Positions 37,106-44,159 of a DNA stretch of 44,522 bases are shown in pieces. This stretch comes from a virus. A program made the position numbers and the translations under genes. The stretch spans positions 1-44,522 of IMG/VR virus record IMGVR_UViG_3300042923_000179, one strand, 5' to 3'. Position 1 is the first letter of the stretch. Each line of letters opens with the position of its first letter. The notes below the pieces were generated by a model that saw only the letters and a list, made by a program, of their open reading frames with translations, made no database searches and was not told the origin of the DNA.

Positions 37106-38043
37106 AGTTTCTTACCCCCATGGCGGTGCGGCCTCGTCGCGTTATACCGCATCTTCTCCGTGATCGCGCCCTCTAAATCGATACCTAGGTGCCCGGCTAG
37201 ATCGCCAACCCGGATAACCACGTCCGCAAGCTCTGACGGTATGCCGCAAGGCTTTTCAACGAGACCGGGCAGCATGTGCGCCGACGTCAACGGCATCCCG
37301 GCGCTGTTCTTACCTTCGTACCATACTTCCTTGAAGCCCTTGCCGTTGCGGTGATCCTCCAGCGCTTCCGACAGCTCCGAATGGATAAGCGCGATCAACT
37401 CGCCGAACTGACGGGGCTCCTCGTACCGTCCTTTGTCGATCGCGTTCGTGTGGGCGTCGTGCACCATCTTGCTAATCGTGAGCGATCCGTTCTCGATCGC
37501 GCTTTTCATCATCGCGTTATCTTCTCTCAGCGTGTCGATCTCCTTCTTCATGATGCGGGCGATCTGACTAGCGGGCGACATGTAGTCCTCGATCTTTCCC
37601 GCTGCTTCGAGCTTCCGCTTCAGTTCCTCGACTTCCCTCGTGGCGCGGCGTTGGGCGTCACACGCAAGATTTTCCCGCCATGCTAGACGTTCGTTTTCCT
37701 TCTGAAGCTTCTCGATGGTCTCAAGCTGTTCGGACGCGGTGCGCTGGAGCTCGCCGACGTTGACCGGGGTTGCGCTTTCTAATTGTTTAGCCCTTGCCCG
37801 CAGCCCGTCGACCGTATTGCGGTAACTCCGAAGCCAGTCCTCGCGAAGTGTGATCTTATACTCTGCCGCTTCGAGCTTCGACTTCAGCTCCTCCACTTTG
37901 GCGTTCGCGACGTTCCTCTCTTCGGTCACTTTATCGTACCGCTTCGAAAGGTTGTTGTACGCTTCCCCCTCGCCACTAAGCTGTATTTCCAGCATCGTGA
38001 TCCTGCCCTCTAAATCCGCCTTACTTGGCCCGAAAATCCCCAT
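37102..38043 (-). CDS. MazG-like NTP pyrophosphohydrolase with long coiled-coil N-terminus, 313 aa
   Basis: Residues about 1-185 form a long coiled coil (LEGRITMLEIQLSGEGEA ... EIDTLREDNAMMKSAIEN). The C-terminal 120 residues are MazG-like: FGELIALIHSELSEALEDHR has the ExxE/E metal motif and SELADVVIRVGDLAGHLG the ExxD pair. MazG hydrolyses NTPs, and in phages it is thought to alter (p)ppGpp or clean nucleotide pools. A coiled-coil extension suggests multimerisation or a partner. SD GGAGGAATGGG precedes the ATG. Confidence 0.85.
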   Translation of the reverse strand: MGIFGPSKADLEGRITMLEIQLSGEGEAYNNLSKRYDKVTEERNVANAKVEELKSKLEAAEYKITLREDWLRSYRNTVDGLRARAKQLESATPVNVGELQRTASEQLETIEKLQKENERLAWRENLACDAQRRATREVEELKRKLEAAGKIEDYMSPASQIARIMKKEIDTLREDNAMMKSAIENGSLTISKMVHDAHTNAIDKGRYEEPRQFGELIALIHSELSEALEDHRNGKGFKEVWYEGKNSAGMPLTSAHMLPGLVEKPCGIPSELADVVIRVGDLAGHLGIDLEGAITEKMRYNATRPHRHGGKKL

Positions 38044-38069
38044 TGTCCCATTCCTCCGATTATTTGAGA

Positions 38070-38095
38070 TAGTAAAGGCGGCAATGAATGCCGCC
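38070..38095 (-). terminator. attenuating terminator between DUF2815 and MazG fusion
   Basis: Minus strand GGCGGC-ATTCATT-GCCGCC followed by TTTACTATC. A strong stem but a short T-run, so probably partial termination. Confidence 0.6.
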
Positions 38096-38104
38096 CGTTG
38101 TTGC

Positions 38105-38689
38105 TTAGTACAGATTGTCGTCGTCCATGTCGTCGAATTCCACGTCCGCGAAGTCGTCCGCCGCGTTCGTCGTTCCGCTGAATGCCTCGCCGTCCCGTAC
38201 CTTGATGATGTTGTTAAGCCCGACCGCGATCCCGTTCGACTTACCGCTGAAGGGGTAGAAGTTGAGCGACAGCCGCACGTAGCAGCCGGAGTACACTTCC
38301 GTCGTATCGGTGATCTTCTCGAACTTGTTCGACTTGTCGGCGTTCTTGCCGACGTACTTCACGATCTCCGGTTGCGTCTTGGACTTGCAATTGAAGAAAT
38401 ACATGCCCGCATAAGCCGGGTCTTCCGGTTTCTCCTCGTCGCCGTCACGGAGCGGGAGCTTCAGCAGCGAGGCGGCAGGCATCTTCCCGTTCCACTTCTT
38501 GGCCTTGCCTTCCAGCTTCGCAGCTTCGACGGCGCGGTTAATCGCTGCGATCGTCTTCTCGTCGTCCTTCGGTACCAGCACCGATGTTTGGTACCATGGA
38601 ATGCCCTCGTCGTCGTCTTTCGGCTCCCAAACATGCGCGTAGCTTAGGCGTACTTCGCCCGTGATTACCTTCGTATCCTTTTCAGCCAT
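38105..38689 (-). CDS. DUF2815 ssDNA-binding protein, 194 aa
   Basis: MAEKDTKVITGEVRLSYAHV, WYQTSVLVPKDDEKTIAAIN, FFNCKSKTQPEIVKYVGKNA, YSGCYVRLSLNFYPFSG and GIAVGLNNIIKV are DUF2815, an OB-fold, SSB-like family next to DUF2800 and PolA. The terminal acidic tail ending DDDNLY resembles the SSB C-terminal tip that recruits partners. The start with GAGGAG ahead is preferred to the TTG six bases upstream. Confidence 0.92.
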   Translation of the reverse strand: MAEKDTKVITGEVRLSYAHVWEPKDDDEGIPWYQTSVLVPKDDEKTIAAINRAVEAAKLEGKAKKWNGKMPAASLLKLPLRDGDEEKPEDPAYAGMYFFNCKSKTQPEIVKYVGKNADKSNKFEKITDTTEVYSGCYVRLSLNFYPFSGKSNGIAVGLNNIIKVRDGEAFSGTTNAADDFADVEFDDMDDDNLY

Positions 38690-38703
38690 TCCCAATCGCT
38701 CCT

Positions 38704-39900
38704 CTATTCGTCAAAGTTTATATCGGCGAAGTCATTGCTCGCGGAAGCAAACATCGGGCGCGGGTCGGTCTCGTCGACTAGCGTCGGTTTGCCTTGCGGC
38801 TCCGTGATGAATTCGCCGATTAGATTCTTGAATTCCTTCTTGCCGATCTTACCCTCAAGTTGCGTCATCGCCAGCAGGTCCGGCGGCTTGAGATACATCT
38901 CCGGTTCAAAGAGAACGGACAGTGTGTCGATGATCGCATCCTTGTCCCGGTACGCCCGGCGAGCCGTTCCTTCGACCAACTTCCAGCCCGGCACCTCCCG
39001 CCCCTTGAGCGCCTCATTGAATGCGAACTCTTGCACGTCCTTCGCCCACGCCGTTAGCTTCCCAGCGATATGCAGGATACGCCCGATTTCCTCGATCGAC
39101 AATAGCGGCGGCTCCTTGAAGCGGTACTCGACCGCCGACAGATAGTGATCGGCGCGGGCTCGGCACTCGCCAGCGGCCTTGCACCATGCGCACCAGTCTC
39201 CCGGCTTGAATTCGCCCTCACCCCGGTACGCCATCGCGGCCCGGTCCATGATGCTATGTGCCCAATCGAGCAGGTCGGCGACGCTCATTTCCTCGGTCGT
39301 GATGCTGTCGAGCCTTGGTTGTACGATCGTCATACGCACCTTCTTGACGCTCGGCGGGTGGAATATCTTAGCCAGCGCCCCAAGTGCATAGAGCCGTATT
39401 TGCGGGTTGCCGATCGCCGACACGGGAACGCCTTTCCCGTACTTGAGGTCGATGACCTCCAGCGTATCGCCGCCAAGGATAACCACGTCCGCCGTGCCGC
39501 TGCCTTCCGGCACCCACGCGCTGTAGTCGACCAGTTGCTCAAGTGCGAAGACAGCGCCCTTATCGCGGGCCTTAGCTTCGTGGTAACGCTCCTCGACAAA
39601 GTCGCGGTAGTTGTCGGTATGAAATTCCATCTCCGACTCGTACAGGGGATCTTGCTTGATCTGTTCATGCTTGTCCGTAAGCGCTGCCCGAAGCGTCGAG
39701 TCGCACACCATCAGCCGCCGCCAAAGCTTAATCTCTGACAGCTCGTGTGCGAGTGTACCTTCTTCCGAGTAGACGCTGCCGTCGTCCGGCATATGTTCCG
39801 TCACGCGGGCACTTGGCGTACAGTTAAGCCACCGTTTCGCGCCGGAGGCGCTGAGGAGCGCGTGAGCACGCCCCCCATGGTTGATCGCCTCGCCGCCCAT
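38704..39900 (-). CDS. DUF2800 PD-(D/E)XK exonuclease, 398 aa
   Basis: RAHALLSASGAKRWLNCTPS, YSEEGTLAHELSEIKL, GTADVVILGGDTLEVIDLKY with the active site D...ExxDLKYGKG (about 135-160), and CAWCKAAGECRARADHYL (about 235-252), whose cysteines may hold an iron-sulphur cluster as in AddB/Cas4. A RecB-family nuclease for recombination or replication. The ATG overlaps the upstream TAA (TAATG). The tail (NDFADINFDE) is acidic. Confidence 0.93.
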   Translation of the reverse strand: MGGEAINHGGRAHALLSASGAKRWLNCTPSARVTEHMPDDGSVYSEEGTLAHELSEIKLWRRLMVCDSTLRAALTDKHEQIKQDPLYESEMEFHTDNYRDFVEERYHEAKARDKGAVFALEQLVDYSAWVPEGSGTADVVILGGDTLEVIDLKYGKGVPVSAIGNPQIRLYALGALAKIFHPPSVKKVRMTIVQPRLDSITTEEMSVADLLDWAHSIMDRAAMAYRGEGEFKPGDWCAWCKAAGECRARADHYLSAVEYRFKEPPLLSIEEIGRILHIAGKLTAWAKDVQEFAFNEALKGREVPGWKLVEGTARRAYRDKDAIIDTLSVLFEPEMYLKPPDLLAMTQLEGKIGKKEFKNLIGEFITEPQGKPTLVDETDPRPMFASASNDFADINFDE

Positions 39901-40478
39901 TAGTATGGCAAGTCGTCTTCGCTGATGTCAATCGGGCCGTGTCCTTGCCCGTGCAGCTCGAACGCTTCCTTCACGGCCTTATAGTGCTTCTTGTCGAGCT
40001 TCATCACGGACGCCGCGTCGAACTTGTCCAAGATGGCACGTACCGTGTCGTTGCCGAACTCCTTGCCGACACTCTTCGCCAGCTCGCGAAGCTCCTCGAC
40101 CTTGATCTCCGGCCCGCTGTCGCCCTCGTCAGCTTCAGCTTCAGCTTCAGCTGCTGCTGCCTTCTCTGCCGCTTCCTTCGCGGCCTTCTCCTCGGCAGCT
40201 TTAGCCGCCTTCGCCGCTTTGTCGGCTGCTGCTTTATCGGCCTTGGCCTTCTTCGCTGCTTCCTCGGCTGCTTTCGCGTCCGCTGCCGCTGCCGCTTTAT
40301 CCTCGGCGGCTGTGTCCGTCTCCGGCTTGATCGTCTCGGCGAGCAGCTTGCCGTCCACGCTCAACATGACTGACGCCTCGCCTGTCGAAGCCTTGCCTGT
40401 CGAAGCCTTGCCCGCCAATACCGCGAAAACGTCTGCCATTTCTTCCTTCGTACCTTCAATATGCAACGTGATATTCAT
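39900..40478 (-). CDS. Ala-rich coiled-coil protein with SSB-like acidic tail, 192 aa
   Basis: MNITLHIEGTKEEMADVFAV, then short repeats (KASTGKASTGEAS) and a long Ala/Lys coiled coil (about 62-120). The C-terminal domain (IKVEELRELAKSVGKEFGND, AILDKFDAASVMKLD) is a small helical fold. It ends ISEDDLPY, like the SSB tip DDDLPF. Proteins at this spot upstream of DUF2800 are often annotated as rRNA biogenesis Rrp5-like; role unknown. The codons include hexanucleotide repeats near 40130-40155. Confidence 0.8.
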   Translation of the reverse strand: MNITLHIEGTKEEMADVFAVLAGKASTGKASTGEASVMLSVDGKLLAETIKPETDTAAEDKAAAAADAKAAEEAAKKAKADKAAADKAAKAAKAAEEKAAKEAAEKAAAAEAEAEADEGDSGPEIKVEELRELAKSVGKEFGNDTVRAILDKFDAASVMKLDKKHYKAVKEAFELHGQGHGPIDISEDDLPY

Positions 40479-40584
40479 CCGTAAAACCTCCCATAGTTTT
40501 CATTGCTGGACTTGTCCGTCCCGTGATATGATTAACGTGTCCCTCTCCCACTAGCTTCGAGCTCCCCATGGCTCGGGGCTATTT

Positions 40585-41013
40585 CTATTCCAGCCAATCC
40601 GCTGGATCTTCTTCGAGCATCAGCTTCGGCGTCGACTTGGGCTCCGGCTCCGGTTTATACAGCAGCGCGAACCGTCCGTCTTCGAGCCGTAGTTCCATCT
40701 CGTCGAGTCGCTTCGTATTGAAGTTAACCTCGTAGATGGCGACGACCCTCGTCCCCCTCTCATAGGTGACGTCTCGATCTAGCGCAACCTCGATCGCCGC
40801 GGCGATGATCTCCTTCTCGTTTGTCATGAATTCGACGGTCTCTTCTTTGAGATTCTTCGCATGTGTAACGAACAGATACCTTTTTCGCATGTCCTTTTCC
40901 ACCTCCCTCACGATAATCTGTCTTTCTCCGCACATCGGGCACATGAACATGATGCCGCCGGGGATCGTCTCTTCCCAATCGCAACCGACGCACTCCTGAT
41001 GGTAGAGTATCAT
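40585..41013 (-). CDS. zinc-ribbon hypothetical protein, 142 aa
   Basis: MILYHQECVGCDWEETIPGG: CVGC at 8-11 and CPMC at 25-28 give four likely zinc ligands. An alpha/beta remainder (EKDMRKRYLFVTHAKNLK, EKEIIAAAIEVALDRDVTYE, GRFALLYKPE) and an acidic Trp-Leu-Glu end. First larger gene of the early operon. The ATG overlaps the upstream TGA (ATGA). Could modulate host transcription; not recognised. Confidence 0.75.
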   Translation of the reverse strand: MILYHQECVGCDWEETIPGGIMFMCPMCGERQIIVREVEKDMRKRYLFVTHAKNLKEETVEFMTNEKEIIAAAIEVALDRDVTYERGTRVVAIYEVNFNTKRLDEMELRLEDGRFALLYKPEPEPKSTPKLMLEEDPADWLE

Positions 41014-41108
41014 CGCCTCACCCGCTTCCGGCTACGCCATACGGCGCGCCCTAACTCCTCCACGCGATCCAGTAGATCCATGGCGCGAAACTCAGCCGTT
41101 ACCCGCAT
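41010..41108 (-). CDS. 32-residue basic peptide coupling the Xre and zinc-ribbon genes
   Basis: MRVTAEFRAMDLLDRVEELG then AVWRSRKRVRR: short amphipathic helix and a basic tail. The ATG overlaps the Xre stop by 17 nt and its TGA overlaps the next ATG by 4 nt, so it is probably translated. It may be a small DNA-binding or membrane-peripheral peptide, or act mainly in coupling. Confidence 0.55.
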   Translation of the reverse strand: MRVTAEFRAMDLLDRVEELGRAVWRSRKRVRR

Positions 41109-41304
41109 CAGCTTCCACCTCCCCGAAGGCTTCGACCGACAATTCCGGGAGCAGCTTGTCCCGAATCGCGATGGCCTCCTTGACGGTGAAATCACTCTTG
41201 CCGCCGAGCTTCGCATAAATCGTATTGAGATGAACCCCGAGTAGGTCGGCAATTTGTTGTGCCGTGATCCCGGCTCGCAGCATCTCTGCTTTTAAGTATC
41301 TCAC
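41092..41304 (-). CDS. Xre-family HTH regulator, 70 aa
   Basis: MRYLKAEMLRAGITAQQIAD, LLGVHLNTIYAKLGGKSDFT: a compact Cro/C1-type HTH with turn residues in LGV. GTG start with AAAGGAGC upstream. Sits right under the promoter at 41339-41368 and heads the early operon, so it is a candidate Cro-like repressor or activator. The C-terminal region is short, with no autocleavage domain, unlike CI repressors. Confidence 0.88.
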   Translation of the reverse strand: MRYLKAEMLRAGITAQQIADLLGVHLNTIYAKLGGKSDFTVKEAIAIRDKLLPELSVEAFGEVEADAGNG

Positions 41305-41338
41305 CCCTCTCAGCTCCTTTCATGTTGGGCTTGTCCAT

Positions 41339-41368
41339 AATATACTAGATTCATAGACGAGCCGTCAA
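41339..41368 (-). promoter_or_regulatory. strong promoter of the Xre/early operon
   Basis: Minus strand TTGACG (41368-41363), 18 bp, TATATT (41344-41339). A CATAGAC box (41352-41358) lies in the spacer and a GATAGAC variant at 41401-41407 upstream; the same motifs flank the parM promoter. Confidence 0.85.
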
Positions 41369-41419
41369 CAGTTTTTTGTGAATAATTCTATTATTTTGTG
41401 GATAGACTAATAAATTCAG

Positions 41420-41442
41420 TGGAAAAGCCGCCCGGAGGCGGC
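41420..41442 (-). terminator. terminator after the replication-relaxation gene
   Basis: Minus strand GCCGCC-TCCG-GGCGGC followed by TTTTCC, starting in the TAG of the upstream gene. Confidence 0.88.
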
Positions 41443-42026
41443 TATTTACCGAAGCGCACGAGCATCTCCGGCACGGTATCGCTGAACATAAACGGCGGGC
41501 GTCCCTCGTCCGGCAGATTCGTCTTGCCGATGATCCAGACCATGGGGAATCTTGAGATATTGCCCCGCTTCCATAGGTCGCTAAGATGGTACGCCTCGTA
41601 CCGATTGTACTTGTCGCGCCATTGCTTGACGGAATACACGGAGCGCTGGATCTCGATATAGATCGCCCGGCCCATCCATATGGCGAAGGCATCCGGCTCC
41701 GGGAGCCCTTTGCCCCCGAGCTTCGGCTCGACGATAAACTGTTTCGGCTCTGCGTGCTTCCGCAGCTCCCGGTAAAAGCCTGCGATCGCGAGATAGTGCG
41801 GAATCTTCGTCGAGTCGCGTTTGATGCTCGGCAGCGGGAAGTAATGATACATCCGGCGTTCCTTCGACACGGCGACCCTTTTCTGCTGCACGAGCCGGAG
41901 CAGGACTTTGTTGGCGTCCGCGACCGGGTACTTCATGCCGCCGAAATGCAAGTCGACAATATCGTCTCGTGTCAGCACCCGGAAGCGCTCCAGATCGGCG
42001 ACGATCCGCTTATCCCTCTCCATCAT
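41442..42026 (-). CDS. replication-relaxation family protein, 194 aa
   Basis: MMERDKRIVADLERFRVLTR, DDIVDLHFGG (N-terminal winged helix), then VEPKLGGKGLPEPDAFAIWM and IYIEIQRSVYSVKQWRDKYN: a PD-(D/E)xK-like nuclease core with PDAF and IEIQ. This family is associated with FtsK/TcpA-like ATPases in conjugative elements and plasmids. It overlaps the FtsK gene by 17 nt, so both are made together. Role in rolling circle relaxation or DNA processing is family knowledge and inference. Confidence 0.9.
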   Translation of the reverse strand: MMERDKRIVADLERFRVLTRDDIVDLHFGGMKYPVADANKVLLRLVQQKRVAVSKERRMYHYFPLPSIKRDSTKIPHYLAIAGFYRELRKHAEPKQFIVEPKLGGKGLPEPDAFAIWMGRAIYIEIQRSVYSVKQWRDKYNRYEAYHLSDLWKRGNISRFPMVWIIGKTNLPDEGRPPFMFSDTVPEMLVRFGK

Positions 42027-43266
42027 CGTCTAACACCCCCCAAAGCCCCGCTGCGACTTCCTCCGTCTCGATGACCGGAGCATCCGGCGCGGGCTTTCTC
42101 GCGCTTCCTGTGCCGACCTTGACCGCCTTGCGCGGTGCGAGCAGCGCCTTCGCGTCCTTCAGCTCCAGCAGCGGCGATTGCACGTACTGGATGCCGCTGA
42201 GACTGAGCGCCATTCGCCCGCTTTGGTCCCGGCGAATCGCTGCCGCCTCTCCGCTGCCCAAAGCGATCCGGCTATTCACATCGTCCGGCAGGCGGAAGGC
42301 CATGCGCACCGACAGATTAACCTTCAGCTTGCCGTCGAGAACGTCCTTGTCGGGGCGCTGCATGGCGAGGATGAGGAACATCCCGTAAGCCCGCCCGATG
42401 CTGCTGATGCGCTCCACGATCGCCATGAGCGGCTTTTCGTCGGCTAGGATCGATACCTCGTCGATTGCCAGCACGATATAGGGGAGCCGAGCGTCCCCCG
42501 GCAGCTCGTCGACGTGCTCGACTTCATGCGCTTCGAGGATCTTGCCGCGCCGGGTCATCTCCTTTTGCAGCTTGTAGAGCGTCTGAGCCGCTGCCACGGG
42601 CTCTGTATCGACGCTTTCAGCAGCCCCACGGAATAAGTGGAACTCTGACCGCTTCAGATCGATGCAATGCAGCAGGACGCGGTCTCCGGCGGTCATGATA
42701 AGCGTCGTGAGGACGTTCCGCAGCATAACCGACTTCCCGCTTCCGGTCTCGCCTGCAATCAGCAGGTGCGGGTGCGTCACGGCATCGTAGACCACATGCC
42801 CGCGACGACCCATGCCGACGTATATCGGAACCTTCAGCCCGGTCACTTGAGCCGCAACCGTGTCGAGGCTGTAGGCGAATTTCTCGATGTCCTTCTCGTA
42901 TACCTCGGCGATGAATACCTTGCTGTACTTCTCCGTTAGCTCGACATATGGGCCGAATCCTTGCTTGAGCAAGTATTCCTTTTTCCACACCTCTGCCGGG
43001 TCCAGCCCCTCCGGGATCGTGAAGACGATCGTCGTCTTGTCATCGTAGACGCGCACCTCTTTGACCTTCGGATACTTCCGCACGATCTCCTGCTTGCCGC
43101 CCCGCTGCCTTCTGAGCTGGAGCGCGAGGTCGCCGTTACGGAATAGATCGTTCAGCCGCCGCCGAGCTTTACCGCCCGGCATCGCCTGCCACGCTTCCCA
43201 AGATCCATACGACGAGGCCGCGATCCCGACCAGTTTAATAATCGTAATTGCGCCAATCACTGACAT
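42010..43266 (-). CDS. FtsK/SpoIIIE/TcpA-like DNA translocase, 418 aa
   Basis: One N-terminal membrane-leaning helix (VIGAITIIKLVGIAASSYG), then an ATPase with LIAGETGSGKSVMLRNVLTT (Walker A about 172-190), IVLAIDEVSILAD (Walker B about 265) and ILAMQRPDKDVLDG (sensor/arginine region). Short compared with chromosomal FtsK (no gamma domain, one span), as in ICE and plasmid proteins such as Tn916 Orf21 and TcpA. GGAGGGAACAGC precedes the ATG. Possible DNA-transfer, segregation or host-takeover pump. Confidence 0.93.
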   Translation of the reverse strand: MSVIGAITIIKLVGIAASSYGSWEAWQAMPGGKARRRLNDLFRNGDLALQLRRQRGGKQEIVRKYPKVKEVRVYDDKTTIVFTIPEGLDPAEVWKKEYLLKQGFGPYVELTEKYSKVFIAEVYEKDIEKFAYSLDTVAAQVTGLKVPIYVGMGRRGHVVYDAVTHPHLLIAGETGSGKSVMLRNVLTTLIMTAGDRVLLHCIDLKRSEFHLFRGAAESVDTEPVAAAQTLYKLQKEMTRRGKILEAHEVEHVDELPGDARLPYIVLAIDEVSILADEKPLMAIVERISSIGRAYGMFLILAMQRPDKDVLDGKLKVNLSVRMAFRLPDDVNSRIALGSGEAAAIRRDQSGRMALSLSGIQYVQSPLLELKDAKALLAPRKAVKVGTGSARKPAPDAPVIETEEVAAGLWGVLDDDGEG

Positions 43267-43540
43267 GCTGTTCCCTCCGATTACGTGGAGTAGCTACTCG
43301 CGTACTTACCCACTTAGTTGCTCCAGTAGTATTGAGCCTAAAGTACAAGCCGAAAACCTTGGCGTTGCTTGATTGTTGATTTTGTTTACAAAGGAACGAC
43401 GGAAGCAGAGCGAGGGAGGGAGAGAGGGAGGAAGAAGAGAAGAAAGCGAGTGTGCCCCAAACCGTCGCGGATCATACATTGCCAACCAAGGAATATTTTG
43501 CGGGATGATCGGGCATGATAGTAAGTGGTATGATGATTGC

Positions 43541-43614
43541 ATAACCTTTTCCTCTGCTCCTCTAAAGAGCGGTTGAGAATTTGCCGCCCGGCCCTATCCG
43601 GTGCGGCCTTTCTT
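43541..43614 (+). ncRNA. candidate rightward small RNA (about 74 nt)
   Basis: An extended -10 (TGGTATGAT, 43526-43534) has a weak -35 TGATCG at 43506-43511. From about 43541 the transcript would end in a hairpin GCCGCCCGG-CCCTAT-CCGGTGCGGC (43583-43607) followed by CTTTCTT. The T-run lies only on the plus strand, so this terminator serves plus-strand transcription, the only such signal seen in this genome. An antisense regulator is possible. Confidence 0.4.
43583..43614 (+). terminator. rightward terminator hairpin
   Basis: 9-bp stem with one bulge (GCCGCCCGG/CCGGTGCGGC) and a CTTTCTT tail on the plus strand; on the minus strand no T-run follows. Confidence 0.65.
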
Positions 43615-43618
43615 GCGT

Positions 43619-43744
43619 TCATAGAAAGATCCCGATGATAGCCGTGGCGAGCGGTGCGGCTACAGCCTGCGAAAAAATCACGCAAGCGATCACGCCAAGC
43701 ACCGCAGCCGTTCCAACTAAACCCCATGCGACGACGTCCGTCAT
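43619..43744 (-). CDS. small membrane protein, 41 aa
   Basis: MTDVVAWGLVGTAAVLGVIA continues to about residue 41, two hydrophobic stretches (7-24, 27-41). The ATG overlaps the upstream stop by 4 nt. Longer in-frame starts add a basic segment but no ribosome site. Third gene of the par-linked operon. Similar small spans occur near plasmid conjugation or partition genes; no family recognised. Confidence 0.65.
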   Translation of the reverse strand: MTDVVAWGLVGTAAVLGVIACVIFSQAVAAPLATAIIGIFL

Positions 43745-43956
43745 ATCCTCACCCCAAACGTCGAGGCGATGTACTTGACGCCTTGCCACCAGTATTCCAT
43801 GGCGATCATGCCGCACGCCACATAGGTAATCACTCGAACGAATATAACCTTATTCCCGTGCCCGTGGTCTTCCATCAACCGACCAACAAACTCACTTGCG
43901 ATTGCAATCCCCGCTATCTTGATAGCTGGAGCAAGCACCCCGATTGTTACGATCAT
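43741..43956 (-). CDS. small two-span membrane protein, 71 aa
   Basis: MIVTIGVLAPAIKIAGIAIA (span 1, about 2-22) followed by a charged loop (EFVGRLMEDHGHGNK) and VIFVRVITYVACGMIAMEYW (span 2, about 37-56). The ATG overlaps the ParR-like stop by 4 nt. Could anchor the partition complex to the membrane or be unrelated; inference only. Confidence 0.7.
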   Translation of the reverse strand: MIVTIGVLAPAIKIAGIAIASEFVGRLMEDHGHGNKVIFVRVITYVACGMIAMEYWWQGVKYIASTFGVRI

Positions 43957-44159
43957 ATGAATCCCTCCGCTTCGAAGTCGCCCGGCTCCAGCGTACGCGG
44001 CGTAGGTGCTGCCGTCGTGCCGCCTTCCATGTCCCGCTGCACGAGACGCCGGAGATAGGCGCTCTGATTCGTTTGCTGCCGGATGTATTGATACATCCTC
44101 TCTTGATACGGGTCGACGACGTTGAGACAGAGCTGCACAATCTTGATCTGCTTAGGCAT
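43953..44159 (-). CDS. parR: ParR-like RHH centromere-binding adaptor, 68 aa
   Basis: KIVQLCLNVVDPYQERMYQY, IRQQTNQSAYLRRLVQRDME: an N-terminal strand followed by two amphipathic helices, the ribbon-helix-helix pattern of ParR-like adaptors beside actin-type ParM genes. The disordered Pro-Thr tail (GGTTAAPTPRTLEPGDFEAEGFI) could contact the filament. The gene overlaps parM by 8 nt. Identity rests on the fold and context, not on a firm family match. Confidence 0.7.
   Translation of the reverse strand: MPKQIKIVQLCLNVVDPYQERMYQYIRQQTNQSAYLRRLVQRDMEGGTTAAPTPRTLEPGDFEAEGFI

Larger units (their letters stand above)
43267..43618. other. 352-bp non-coding segment with polypurine tract and palindrome
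   Basis: Holds a pure purine run on the plus strand from 43412 to 43446 (35 bases, with three GGG runs), GAGTAGCTACTC palindrome at 43288-43299, and a possible plus-strand small RNA with its own promoter and terminator. ORFs here (for instance minus 43386-43622, 78 codons) lack family features and are not called. It may hold a centromere, packaging or replication signal. Confidence 0.5.

Noticed and set aside
40127-40160. AGCTTC hexamer run considered as a CRISPR or structural repeat
   Set aside because: It is an in-frame Ala/Glu codon repeat within the Ala-rich gene; no spacers exist.
41401-41440. Possible attachment site near Xre promoter
   Set aside because: No integrase gene and no tRNA-like sequence; the boxes there fit operator use.
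43373-43576. Plus-strand 67-codon frame before the rightward terminator
   Set aside because: Its product is the purine tract translated (Arg/Glu/Gly repeats) with TTG start and no ribosome site; a non-coding RNA fits better.
43386-43622. Minus-strand 78-codon frame after the small membrane proteins (ATGA-coupled)
   Set aside because: Start coupling is tempting, but the C-terminal half is the polypurine tract translated (Phe-Leu-Pro-Ser repeats), with no domain; kept as unsupported.
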